DNA of 64,000 nucleotides from Polaribacter sp. Q13 (GCF_016858305.2 NZ_CP074436.1:1508001-1572000); one strand, 5' to 3'. Shown: positions 25,699 through 33,648, counted from the stretch's first letter. The notes: generated by a model from the letters alone, not told the origin. Made by a program: numbers and translations.

Positions 25699-26193
25699 AT
25701 GATAATTGGGGAAAAGTTTTACAAGCTTTGCGAAAAACTTGAAATTGGAAAATGGGAATTTAATTTTCTTAAAAGAGAATTTATTTTGTCGTTTGAAGAA
25801 GTTCATAAACTTGATGATTTAAAAATTGTTTTTAATGGTGAAAACGGAGGTTTTGTTTTAGGAAATTCTCACGATTATGGAGGAATACATTTAATACAAT
25901 TAGATGTAGATAGAAAAATTGTAAAATATGCTGGAGAAATGGAAGGTTTTGAATATTTATCTTCGCCTATAAAATCTGAATTACAAAAAAAAGAATTTTT
26001 AGAAATAAATAAACTAACTCCTGAAATAGACGATTTAAAGGAATTAATTATCCCGAAAAACTGCAATCTAATTGACACACGAAATATTAAAGTTCCTGTT
26101 ATTTTAGTTTCTATATATGAACAATTCATATTTAATAAAAAATCATCGATTAAAAACATTGAGAAAATTATTGAAATTGAAAAAAAATACTAA
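25699..26193 (+). CDS. Cytoplasmic protein, unknown function
   Basis: 164 residues without signal or membrane segment. Order of elements: helix (GEKFYKLCEKLEIGKW), strands (FILSFEEVHKLDDLKIVF), then GGIHLIQLDVDRKIVKYAGE and a helical end. The general look is that of small immunity-like proteins, but I recognise no family. ATG 53 bp after site 24, preceded by the oddly GC-rich ACGACCTCGAGTTACACCACC. Arms: GTTGGCATTAAT and the complement of GTTGGCATTAGT. Confidence 0.55.
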   Translation: MIIGEKFYKLCEKLEIGKWEFNFLKREFILSFEEVHKLDDLKIVFNGENGGFVLGNSHDYGGIHLIQLDVDRKIVKYAGEMEGFEYLSSPIKSELQKKEFLEINKLTPEIDDLKELIIPKNCNLIDTRNIKVPVILVSIYEQFIFNKKSSIKNIEKIIEIEKKY

Positions 26194-26197
26194 TGCC

Positions 26198-26324
26198 AAC
26201 ACCGTACAAAATTAATTGCTTTATTTCTGGCTCACTTACGAAAGTACTCGCGTACTTTCTTTGTCTGTTATTATTTAGTAAATTAGCTGCTTAACCGCCG
26301 CAACAAATCTTGTACAAACACGTT
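26198..26324 (+). repeat. attC-like site 25
   Basis: Outer stem GTACAA/TTGTAC and inner hairpin GAAAGTAC/GTACTTTC, both compensated variants unique in the array. Good evidence for folding. Confidence 0.86.
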
Positions 26325-26808
26325 ACCAAAAATAGTTCAGATCACTCAAAATTCTGAAAAAATAAACAAATAAAACTCTTGAATTTTAAAAATGAAACAC
26401 TCTCTGAAGATTGGAAAATTCTGAAAGAATTTTGTTTGTTTTTTATAGAATTTAGAAAGTTTAAAAAAATAAAAACTGAGCATTTCGGAATTGAGTAAAA
26501 TGCGGAATAAAATCTGTGCGGAATTATCTCTAAACCGAAAATTCAGAAAGGCTGAGAATTTATTGAAATAAAATTGTTGTCGGAATTTAGCACGTGAGAA
26601 AACACTCAAACGCGAAAAACCAAAATAGCGGAATTAAGCAAAATGTGGAGTAAAAACTGTGCGAAATTATCTTAAAGTGAAAATTTAGAAAGGCTGAGAA
26701 TTTATTGAAAATCAAAAAAAAATAAAAATTGTTGGCGGAATTTTCACTCGAACGCTGAATTCAGAAAATAATAAGGAAAAGTGGAAAATTAAAAAAACTA
26801 CTTTTGGT
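26325..26808 (+). other. Cassette without a gene, with an internal ~110-bp tandem-like repeat
   Basis: 484 bp. GAAACACTCTCTGAAGA at 26394 is a changed copy of the CACTCTCTCGCGA motif. Two related blocks, 26486-26594 and 26629-26750, share CGGAATTnAG, AATCTGTGCGGAATTATCT-like and AGAAAGGCTGAGAATTTATTG words in the same order. No usable frame. Arms GTTACCAAAA on both sides. Confidence 0.6.
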
Positions 26809-26935
26809 AACACCGTGTATAAAAAATTGCTTATTTTTAGCTTAACCGAAGGCAGTTGCATTTTTACTCACTTCAATTTTCCTGCGGAAAATAGCCGTTC
26901 ATAAAAATCGCAACTTTCCATAACACAACAACGTT
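26809..26935 (+). repeat. attC-like site 26
   Basis: GTGTATAAAAAATTGCTTATTT type; hairpin ATTTTCC/GGAAAAT; ATAACAC has one extra base relative to GTGTAT. Confidence 0.86.
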
Positions 26936-26982
26936 GCAAGTAATAGCGGAAATCACTCGAAATCTGAAAATATGATGAATAA

Positions 26983-27324
26983 ATGAAAAATATTTTTTCG
27001 GAAAATATAATTTGGCAAAAACTTGAAAACAGGAAAATTAAAATATTCTCTATAGTTGGAATATTTTTATTCTACGTTATTTATAACCTGAATTTTAATT
27101 TTCAAAATAATGTGGAAATGTCATTTTTTGAGTTGTTATTTGGTTTAGGAATATCAATGAGTTTAGGAATATTTGTTTCGGGAATAATTTTATATATCTG
27201 GTTTGAAATAGAACAGAAAAAGAATACTTTTTTAAATAAATCTGAAATCTTGAATTTTGATTACTTAACACGCATTTACATTTTGTATTATGTCATTATG
27301 TTACCATTTGGAATGTTATTTTAA
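26983..27324 (+). CDS. Small membrane protein with three hydrophobic segments
   Basis: 113 residues: helix ~20-40 (KIFSIVGIFLFYVIYNLNF), helix ~50-70 (LFGLGISMSLGIFVSGIILY) and a hydrophobic end (IYILYYVIMLPFGMLF). Family not recognised. The gene lies within a cassette whose first 22 bp and last ~240 bp match the gene-less cassettes at 22481 and 24323, as if the gene replaced their middle. ATG 47 bp after site 26. Confidence 0.6.
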   Translation: MKNIFSENIIWQKLENRKIKIFSIVGIFLFYVIYNLNFNFQNNVEMSFFELLFGLGISMSLGIFVSGIILYIWFEIEQKKNTFLNKSEILNFDYLTRIYILYYVIMLPFGMLF

Positions 27325-27328
27325 CTTT

Positions 27329-27568
27329 TGGTTCACTCTCTCGCGAATCAATAATTTTATCAAATTTCGGAATTTCCAATATTTCGGAATTGAGCAACGT
27401 TCGGAATTGAGCAACGTTCGGAATTGAGCAGTTTTGCGGAATAATCACGAGCACGAAAAATTTGAATTGTATTTCAAAAAAAGAGGAATATAATAATTAA
27501 GGAAAATGCAGAAAAAAGTGAAATTGGAAAATATGAAATCAGAATTGTGAAAAAAAACTACTACTTGC
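27329..27568 (+). repeat. Non-coding tail of CACTCTCTCGCGA / CGGAATTGAGC type
   Basis: TTCACTCTCTCGCGAATC at 27332, then the 17-bp unit CGGAATTGAGCAACGTT twice in tandem (27385-27401, 27402-27418) and a third, changed unit. The rest runs parallel to the end of the gene-less cassettes (CGGAATAATCACGAGCACG). Confidence 0.65.
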
Positions 27569-27694
27569 AACACCGTGTATTAAAAATTGCTAAATTAGTG
27601 CTTAACTAAAAGCAGTTGCATTTTTGCAAACAACAATTTTCCTGCGGAAAATAGCCGTTCACAAAAATCGCAACTTTCATTACACAAACACGTT
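27569..27694 (+). repeat. attC-like site 27
   Basis: GTGTATTAAAAATTGCT type with hairpin ATTTTCC/GGAAAAT; ends AAACACGTTA. Confidence 0.86.
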
Positions 27695-27712
27695 ACAAAT
27701 AATACATAAACG

Positions 27713-28309
27713 ATGAGAAGAACTCTTACTTTTATTGCAATATTTTCTTTTTTACTTTCGAGTGCTCAATATAAAAAAGGAATAATTTTTTTAACAGATT
27801 CAACTGAAATAAAAGGATTAATTAAAGTTAGAACACTTGATGGAATCAAATATAAAGAAAATGACAGTTCTTCGGTTAAAAAACTAAATGACAGACAATT
27901 AATTGGTTATAATATTACTGAAGATGGAATTGAAACTAAATATAGATTTAAAAAAATTGAAAGTAAATTTAAGAATAAACAAAGGTTCGGACCTGGTAGA
28001 AAAATAAAAACTGACCAAAAAATTAGAATGAAAATAGTTCGTTCAGGGAAAATAAATTTATATAGCGTATTTGTTTCAAATGCAGGTTCTGCTATGGGAA
28101 TGGGGCTACCTGTTTCATCAGGAAATTTATATTATATTGAGAAAGACAACAAAACAATAAAACTTGGAACCAAAATTAAAAGTAAATACTATTACTTGTT
28201 TGAAGATTGTCCAGAATTAATAAAAAAGATAAAAACAAAAGAATTAAAACATACGAATTTAATTGAGATAATTGAATACTATAATAAAAACTGTGATATA
28301 GAAAATTAA
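27713..28309 (+). CDS. Exported protein, unknown function
   Basis: 198 residues; signal peptide MRRTLTFIAIFSFLLSSAQ. Mature part: KGIIFLTDSTEIKGLIKVRT and DGIKYKENDSSSVKKL, then a strand-rich region, and at the end YYLFEDCPELIKKI ... EIIEYYNKNC, a two-cysteine pattern frequent in secreted flavobacterial proteins of unknown function. ATG 18 bp after site 27. Confidence 0.68.
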   Translation: MRRTLTFIAIFSFLLSSAQYKKGIIFLTDSTEIKGLIKVRTLDGIKYKENDSSSVKKLNDRQLIGYNITEDGIETKYRFKKIESKFKNKQRFGPGRKIKTDQKIRMKIVRSGKINLYSVFVSNAGSAMGMGLPVSSGNLYYIEKDNKTIKLGTKIKSKYYYLFEDCPELIKKIKTKELKHTNLIEIIEYYNKNCDIEN

Positions 28310-28332
28310 CGAGTGAAAAAAGTACTATTTGT

Positions 28333-28457
28333 AACACCGTATAAACTTTATTGCTGGTTTTGGCTCACTTGGGAAATTCCTCCGGAATTTCGCCGTTCGT
28401 GTTTTATTTAGTAAATTCACTGTTTAAACAACGCAACAAAGCTTATACAACAACGTT
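28333..28457 (+). repeat. attC-like site 28
   Basis: GTATAAACTTTATTGCTGG group, hairpin GAAATTCC/GGAATTTC. Confidence 0.87.
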
Positions 28458-28478
28458 GTAATTCATTGCTCACGAAAA

Positions 28479-29078
28479 ATGAAAATAAAAGGAAATCTAT
28501 TCTTAAAATTATTTATTTGTATTATAACAATACTATCTTTTATTAGCTGTGCATCTTTTTCATATCAATTTCAAAATCCTACATTTTTAACTCCTGATTA
28601 TTTAACTTTCAAAAATGTTAGTGAACTAAATGGAGAATATTCAATCGTTGCTAAAACAAAAGATTCTACATATAACAGAACTAATAAAAGTTTTAATAAT
28701 TTTTATGAAATTATAAACGAAAACAGAAAAAAGGAAAAAATAAAGGAAGATAAAATAGATAATTATTCATTTAAAATAAACATCATTGATAGTTTGAACA
28801 TTGAAATAAAATATCTAAATAATGGAATTACTTTTAATGAACTCAATATAGAATATGAACTTAAAGGAGGATATGTTTTTTTAAAGAATAAGAAAACTAT
28901 AATTTCTGGAATTCCTTATTTGTTTGGAGGTATTGAAATCAATAAAATAAGAATGACAAGAGATTTAAATATGAATTTGGTTGCTGAAATTGCTCATCAT
29001 CATTCTGGATTAATATTATTTATTTTCGGAGATTCTAAATCATTTAATTATCAATGCTACTATCATAAAATAAAATAA
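28479..29078 (+). CDS. Lipoprotein, unknown function
   Basis: 199 residues; lipoprotein signal LFICIITILSFISC with Cys ~24. The mature part begins FKNVSELNGEYSIVAKTKDS and ends with FGGIEINKIRMTRDLNMNLVAEIAHHHSGLILFIFGDS, beta-rich and without known motif. ATG 21 bp after site 28. Confidence 0.65.
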   Translation: MKIKGNLFLKLFICIITILSFISCASFSYQFQNPTFLTPDYLTFKNVSELNGEYSIVAKTKDSTYNRTNKSFNNFYEIINENRKKEKIKEDKIDNYSFKINIIDSLNIEIKYLNNGITFNELNIEYELKGGYVFLKNKKTIISGIPYLFGGIEINKIRMTRDLNMNLVAEIAHHHSGLILFIFGDSKSFNYQCYYHKIK

Positions 29079-29155
29079 ACGGAATTCAATCAAATAACGA
29101 AATAATAAATTCGTAAACAAAATGTGCTTACTCAAATGTTTCGCAACGAAATTAC

Positions 29156-29280
29156 AACACCGTATAAACTTTATTGCTGGTTTTAGCTCACTTAGGAAAT
29201 TCCTCCGGAATTTCGCCGTTCGTGTTTTATTTAGTAAATTCACTGCTTAAACAACGCAACAAAGCTTATACAACAACGTT
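29156..29280 (+). repeat. attC-like site 29
   Basis: GTATAAACTTTATTGCTGG group with CTTAGGAAATTCC; arms of the preceding cassette pair with a one-base shift. Confidence 0.86.
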
Positions 29281-29338
29281 GTGTGTAATTTACACGCAAC
29301 CAAATCGGAATTTGAACATCTAATAAAAAAACAATATT

Positions 29339-29647
29339 ATGAAAAATTTGATTTACTTATTTATTTTGACTTTAGGAATAATTTCTTGCAGTTCTGATGA
29401 TGAAATTGAAAATAATGAATATGAATTTATAGCGGAGTATTCGACTACTGTAACTGTCGGTGGTGTAGTTGGAATATCTGAGCGAACTTTCGAAATCGGA
29501 GAAGTTTACTCTGCTACGGACCAAAGTGCTGATGCAATAACAATAAGAATTGCTGAACATTCGGAATTAAATGATGATTGCCCAAATAGTTGGTGTTATC
29601 AAGAATTATTAGATGTTCCGAGTGAATTTCTTCAATTATTAGAATAA
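29339..29647 (+). CDS. Small lipoprotein, unknown function
   Basis: 102 residues; lipoprotein signal MKNLIYLFILTLGIISCSSDD. The mature part has acidic residues after the Cys, as usual for surface-exposed Bacteroidota lipoproteins, a short beta segment (TTVTVGGVVGISERTFEIG) and a two-cysteine end (DDCPNSWCYQELLDVP). Family not recognised. Last complete cassette of the array. Confidence 0.65.
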   Translation: MKNLIYLFILTLGIISCSSDDEIENNEYEFIAEYSTTVTVGGVVGISERTFEIGEVYSATDQSADAITIRIAEHSELNDDCPNSWCYQELLDVPSEFLQLLE

Positions 29648-29671
29648 GTGATTTGAAAAAAAACTACACAC

Positions 29672-29797
29672 AACACCGTGTATAATTAATTGCTTTGTAA
29701 GTGCTCATCTGGAATATTCCTTCGGAATATTCTCAGGTTCGTAAAAGTTTGCTAAATTAGTTGCTTAACCACGCAACTAATCATACACAAACACGTT
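29672..29797 (+). repeat. attC-like site 30, last of the array
   Basis: Outer stem GTGTAT/ATACAC, inner hairpin AATATTCC/GGAATATT, a compensated variant. The next cassette begins GTTGGCAAACAT and is cut by the IS at 29821. Confidence 0.85.
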
Positions 29798-29868
29798 GGC
29801 AAACATTTAAGAACTGAAGCGTCCTGAAATAGGTTGACTAAAAATTAAACATTTAATTATAGTCACTT

Positions 29869-30309
29869 ATGAAAACACAAAAAGAACACTGGCGAAAAAA
29901 AAGCTACCAAAAAGTAACACTTGAACTCAAATTATCTGTCGTTGACCAAATTCAAAATGGTCAGATTTCCACTAACTTTGCTTCCAAAAAATATGAGGTT
30001 CCAAGGACGACAATTGGGTATTGGATCAAAAAATATAGTACTTTAGTCCAACAAAAAACAGGTATGAGTAAATTAGATGAAATTAAAAAACTAAAGGAAC
30101 GTATTGAAGAACTGGAGTTTGTAAAGGACTTTCAGCAAGATATTATTGCAGATATGGAAATCATTACTGGCGTCGATTTGTCAAAAAAGTCGCTACCCAA
30201 AACATTAGCAAAAGAGATAGAACTAAAGAAGAAAAACATTTTAAAAGAAAATGGCTCTATCAATGTTTTGGGATTAGTAAACAAGCCTTCTACAAAAGAG
30301 AAAAAGTAA
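29869..30309 (+). CDS. IS3-family transposase OrfA
   Basis: 146 residues: a helix-turn-helix (VVDQIQNGQISTNFASKKYE, then VPRTTIGYWIKKY) and a coiled coil (LDEIKKLKERIEELEFVKDF). A slippery A-AAA-AAG lies in frame at 30183-30189. From there the -1 frame continues without stop into orfB (FGISKQAFYKREK), so OrfA-B fusion by frameshifting is expected. Confidence 0.9.
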   Translation: MKTQKEHWRKKSYQKVTLELKLSVVDQIQNGQISTNFASKKYEVPRTTIGYWIKKYSTLVQQKTGMSKLDEIKKLKERIEELEFVKDFQQDIIADMEIITGVDLSKKSLPKTLAKEIELKKKNILKENGSINVLGLVNKPSTKEKK

Positions 30310-30347
30310 AACAATGCAAAGCTATAAACGACACTAAAATAATTACG

Positions 30348-31121
30348 ATGGTCAAAGAATATCGTAAAAAAGTAAGCTCCAGGACTGGAGGTAAAAAACT
30401 CTATAAAGAACTTAAAAATCAGTTGATAGAACAAAGAATTAAAATCGGTAGAGATAAATTTTTTGATGTATTAAGACTGCATAATTTGCTCGTACCTAAA
30501 CTCAAAAACTACATAACTACCACAAACTCTAATCATCTATTTAAAAAATATAAAAACCTGATTCAAAACAAAATACCTACTAGATCCGAACAACTTTGGG
30601 TAAGTGATATTACATACATTAAAACAGAAATAGGACACAACTATTTAGCAATTGTAACCGACGCATACTCTAAGAAAATTATGGGATATAAATTAGATGA
30701 CCATATGAGAGTATCACTCTGTAAAGATGCTTTAAAAATGGCTTTAAAAAATAGAAAATATCCATCGAAAAAGTTGATTCACCATTCTGATAGAGGGATG
30801 CAATACTGTTGTCCAGAATATACCCAGTTTGCCGAAAATAATGGAATTACAATGAGTATGACAGAGCAATATGACCCATATGAAAACGCTATTGCTGAGA
30901 GAATCAATAGAACTTTAAAATATGAATATGGACTTAGAAACTGTCTTAAAAACACTCTTATTGCTCAAAAATCAGCTAAACAAGCTGTATATATTTACAA
31001 CAATTTAAGAACACATTTTAGCCTAGAATTAAGAAAACCAGCCGAAGTACATTTAAATCCAAATATCAAATACAAATCCTATCGAAAAAATAATGTAAAT
31101 TTGACTGAACTTACAATTTAA
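30348..31121 (+). CDS. IS3-family transposase OrfB (DDE integrase core)
   Basis: 257 residues from the ATG at 30348, but the frame extends upstream through FGISKQAFYKREK into orfA, and the working protein is probably the frameshift fusion. Catalytic motifs: WVSDITYIK, HHSDRGMQYC and NAIAERINRTLKYEY (D, D, E), ending in YNNLRTHFSLELRKPAEVH. Intact by reading. Confidence 0.92.
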   Translation: MVKEYRKKVSSRTGGKKLYKELKNQLIEQRIKIGRDKFFDVLRLHNLLVPKLKNYITTTNSNHLFKKYKNLIQNKIPTRSEQLWVSDITYIKTEIGHNYLAIVTDAYSKKIMGYKLDDHMRVSLCKDALKMALKNRKYPSKKLIHHSDRGMQYCCPEYTQFAENNGITMSMTEQYDPYENAIAERINRTLKYEYGLRNCLKNTLIAQKSAKQAVYIYNNLRTHFSLELRKPAEVHLNPNIKYKSYRKNNVNLTELTI

Positions 31122-31236
31122 AAACAAACATAGTTCAAAATATTTTTTGCCTTCTAAACGGCTAAAAAAATAGTTTGAACGGTATAAATTAACCTGAAAA
31201 AAGGTCTACCTATATCAGGACAATACAAAAACCGAG

Positions 31237-31412
31237 CATTTAAATCCAAACATCAAATACAAATCCTATCGAAAAAATAATGTAAATTTGACTGAACTTA
31301 CAATTTAAAAATAAACATAGTTCAAAATATTTTTCACCTTCTAAACGGCTAAAAAAATAGTTTAAACGGTATAAATTAACCTAAAAAAGGTCAATCTATA
31401 TCAGGACAATAC
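31237..31412 (+). repeat. Second, partial copy of the 3' end of the IS at 29821
   Basis: Repeats 31050-31226 with several changes (AATATC/AACATC, ATTTTTTGCC/ATTTTTCACC, GGTCTACC/GGTCAATC), including the last OrfB codons, the right terminal repeat and the following AATAC. Remnant of another copy, lying directly at the stop codon of the dehydrogenase-like gene. Confidence 0.85.
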
Positions 31413-31413
31413 A

Positions 31414-33648
31414 CTATTTTATAAGTAATAATTCCGCCTCTGTAAAAACACCCATTTTTGGTGTTTTACTTCTCAAAGATTTAATTTGAGAAGTACTTAT
31501 ATTTTTACGAATAGAAGAAAAATCACTTTGTAGATACTGAATTAGATTTTGTATGTCTTTATCAGAATAATCAGGATTATTATTTAAACCTGGCATTGTT
31601 GCGCTCAATTCATATAATTTACCATTAACATGAATAGGTCCTGATAAACCATGTAAAAGAACCAAAGCAAGTCTTTCTGCGGATTCTGAGATATATTCTG
31701 ATTTTTGCAAAGGAGGTGCTAAATTATCTATTCCTTGTCCGTTTTGTCCGTGACAAGTAGCGCAAATGTTATCAAAAATCTTTTGCCCTGCTTTAATAGA
31801 TTTTTCTAAACTCTTTTTTAGTTTTTTATTTTTCTTTTTACCCTGGTTCGTTTTATTATCAATCGTAGCAGTTATTAATTCCTTTAAAACTAGATGTTCA
31901 TTCTTTTTGTTTAAGAATTTTAGAAAACTGATTTCATTTGTTCTTAAACTACTTATTATTCCTTCTAAAAAAACTCTATTTTCTTTATATTTAATAGACA
32001 AGGTTTCTAACATCGGAAAAAAGGAATCCTTATTAATTAATGTCCAATTACCTAAAGAATTAGTAAGATACAAATCAATTAAAGAATTATTTTTTTCACT
32101 TAATAACTCAATTGTTTTTAAAAATGTAGGGATGTATTCTTCAGAAGCAAAATTTTCAATTAAAACTAACGAATGAACAATTAAATCCTTTTCTGTTGAA
32201 GTAACCAAAATATTATTTAAGTATGAAAAATTTAGAGCTTCAAGACCATTTAAAGTATGAAGTGCATGCAATTTTGCTATAGAATTACCTGAACTGATCA
32301 AAAAGTCTTTTAACAACGGAATAGCAGATTGATCGTGTTTTTTTACTAAAATTTGTTGTGCTCTATCTCTATGCCATCCGTTTGGATGCAGAAATAATGC
32401 TATTAACTCACTGTTATTTAAATTATTGAAATCTGGAATTAAATTGCTAATTGTATTTTCTGATGACACCTTTAAAATTCTCCCCATCCCAATAATTGTA
32501 TCTAACTTTTTCTTAGCGTAATGATTTTTTAAATACGGGGTTAAAAAAGCTTTGTCTTGCAAAATTCCACGATGCATGTCTACAATATACAGGTTTCCGT
32601 CCGGACCATTAAATAAATTTACAGGTCTAAATCCTTCATCTGTAGATGCGATAAATTCTTTTTTCTCTATTGCTTGTGTTGCAGAAATATCATAAGAATT
32701 AAAAGAAAGAACATTTCTTTTGATAAGATTTGCTTCCGGAGCACAAACAAAACCATTTTCTAAATATGTTGATGGAAATTTATTTCCTCTATAAATAACA
32801 GGACCACAAGCAGAAGTTATATTAATAAGCAAACTATCTTTATCTAACCTCCCTTTTATATACCCACGATTTACAGATGTTGCATGCAAAGGATAAACAC
32901 GTTGAGTTGGTGTTAGTTTTTTACCTAAAGATGCTTTAGTATCTAAAAATTCGTTTTTAGAATTTGTATTAGGCAATACAAGATCTCCTTTAAGCTGAAT
33001 TGAATTGTTATTGTAATACAACCTACCAAAGTTGTCTTTAGAAATACCCCATTGTCCTCTAAAAAAAGTTCTTTCTTTTATCCATTTATCACCACGTTTT
33101 TGATATCTAAAATTAGACTTTGCATTATAAATCCAATTATCTAAATGCATCATCAATCCGTTTGGTTGATGCTCTATATTACCACCGTGAGTGTACTGCC
33201 CATCTACCAAGGTTTTATTTACTGGCTTATCATTTTCAATATCTACAAACCACAAATTAGGTGGTTCTGCATATAAAAGTCCGCCGTAAACATGAGCAAT
33301 TGCTCTTGGTACTATCAAACTGTCTAAAAATACTTTTGCATGATCTGTAACGCCATCATTGTCTAAATCTTGTAAAATAGTAATTCTACCATTAGGCATA
33401 TCCTCTCCCGTGCCTTCTAAATTTTGCATATAACCACGCATTTCTACTACCCACATACGTCCTTTGTTATCAAAATCCATAGTAACAGGAGCTTCAATAA
33501 ATGGTTCTGATGTAACCACTTCTAACTTAAAACCGTTCTCTACTTTATAGCTATCCAAAGATACTTTGGGTTCATCAAATTGTTTATTATTACATGCTAT
33601 TAAACAGAATAAAAACAGGAATGTAGAAATTTTAATTATACTTTTCAC
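31414..33648 (-). CDS. PVC-type membrane-bound dehydrogenase-like lipoprotein with C-terminal cytochrome c
   Basis: 744 residues; lipoprotein signal (MKSIIKISTFLFLFCLIAC). Residues ~35-400 form a beta-propeller of the sugar-dehydrogenase / 'Planctomycetes membrane-bound dehydrogenase' type (EAPVTMDFDNKGRMWVVEMR; GPDGNLYIVDMHRGILQ). A HEAT-like helical region follows (~410-600), then a cytochrome c domain with CATCH at 629-633 and a methionine further on. Electrons from substrate oxidation probably pass to the haem. Such genes often sit near ThuA-like and DUF1080 genes, as here. Transcribed away from the HTCS gene; its stop abuts IS debris. Confidence 0.82.
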   Translation of the reverse strand: MKSIIKISTFLFLFCLIACNNKQFDEPKVSLDSYKVENGFKLEVVTSEPFIEAPVTMDFDNKGRMWVVEMRGYMQNLEGTGEDMPNGRITILQDLDNDGVTDHAKVFLDSLIVPRAIAHVYGGLLYAEPPNLWFVDIENDKPVNKTLVDGQYTHGGNIEHQPNGLMMHLDNWIYNAKSNFRYQKRGDKWIKERTFFRGQWGISKDNFGRLYYNNNSIQLKGDLVLPNTNSKNEFLDTKASLGKKLTPTQRVYPLHATSVNRGYIKGRLDKDSLLINITSACGPVIYRGNKFPSTYLENGFVCAPEANLIKRNVLSFNSYDISATQAIEKKEFIASTDEGFRPVNLFNGPDGNLYIVDMHRGILQDKAFLTPYLKNHYAKKKLDTIIGMGRILKVSSENTISNLIPDFNNLNNSELIALFLHPNGWHRDRAQQILVKKHDQSAIPLLKDFLISSGNSIAKLHALHTLNGLEALNFSYLNNILVTSTEKDLIVHSLVLIENFASEEYIPTFLKTIELLSEKNNSLIDLYLTNSLGNWTLINKDSFFPMLETLSIKYKENRVFLEGIISSLRTNEISFLKFLNKKNEHLVLKELITATIDNKTNQGKKKNKKLKKSLEKSIKAGQKIFDNICATCHGQNGQGIDNLAPPLQKSEYISESAERLALVLLHGLSGPIHVNGKLYELSATMPGLNNNPDYSDKDIQNLIQYLQSDFSSIRKNISTSQIKSLRSKTPKMGVFTEAELLLIK

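Larger units (their letters stand above)
4121..29820 (+). mobile_element. Integron-like gene-cassette array: 30 attC-like sites, 29 complete cassettes, no integrase in view
   Basis: Thirty palindromic sites of 123-128 bp, all in the same orientation, alternate with short + strand genes. Spacing follows the gene lengths. Most cassettes have no room for a promoter (genes usually start 10-30 bp after a site). The sites begin YAAC and end GTTR, as integron attC sites do, and each cassette's two ends are complementary to one another. No tyrosine-recombinase gene lies in the window. The array is cut by an IS3 element on each side, so attI and intI, if they exist, are elsewhere. Cassette function is mixed, with many secreted or membrane proteins. 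Confidence 0.82.
29821..31221 (+). mobile_element. IS3-family insertion sequence (second type), complete
   Basis: Terminal repeats GTCCTGAAATAGGTTGAC (left, 29821) and GTCCTGATATAGGTAGACC (complement of the right end, 31221). They enclose orfA and orfB on the + strand. It differs from the element at 2082 in both proteins and in the ends. No target duplication is seen (AGC left, AAT right). A piece of the same 3' end follows at 31237. Confidence 0.87.

Noticed and set aside
4121..29797. Reading the repeats as a CRISPR array
   Set aside because: Repeats are ~125 bp and palindromic, and the spacers are gene-sized; no cas genes are present.
4121..29797. Inner hairpins of the sites as rho-independent terminators
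   Set aside because: No T-run follows the hairpins, and the stems are AT-rich parts of a larger fold.
31766..32176. Plus-strand ORF of 136 residues inside the dehydrogenase-like gene
   Set aside because: Shadow frame of a well-supported minus-strand gene; low-complexity Leu/Phe/Ser composition.
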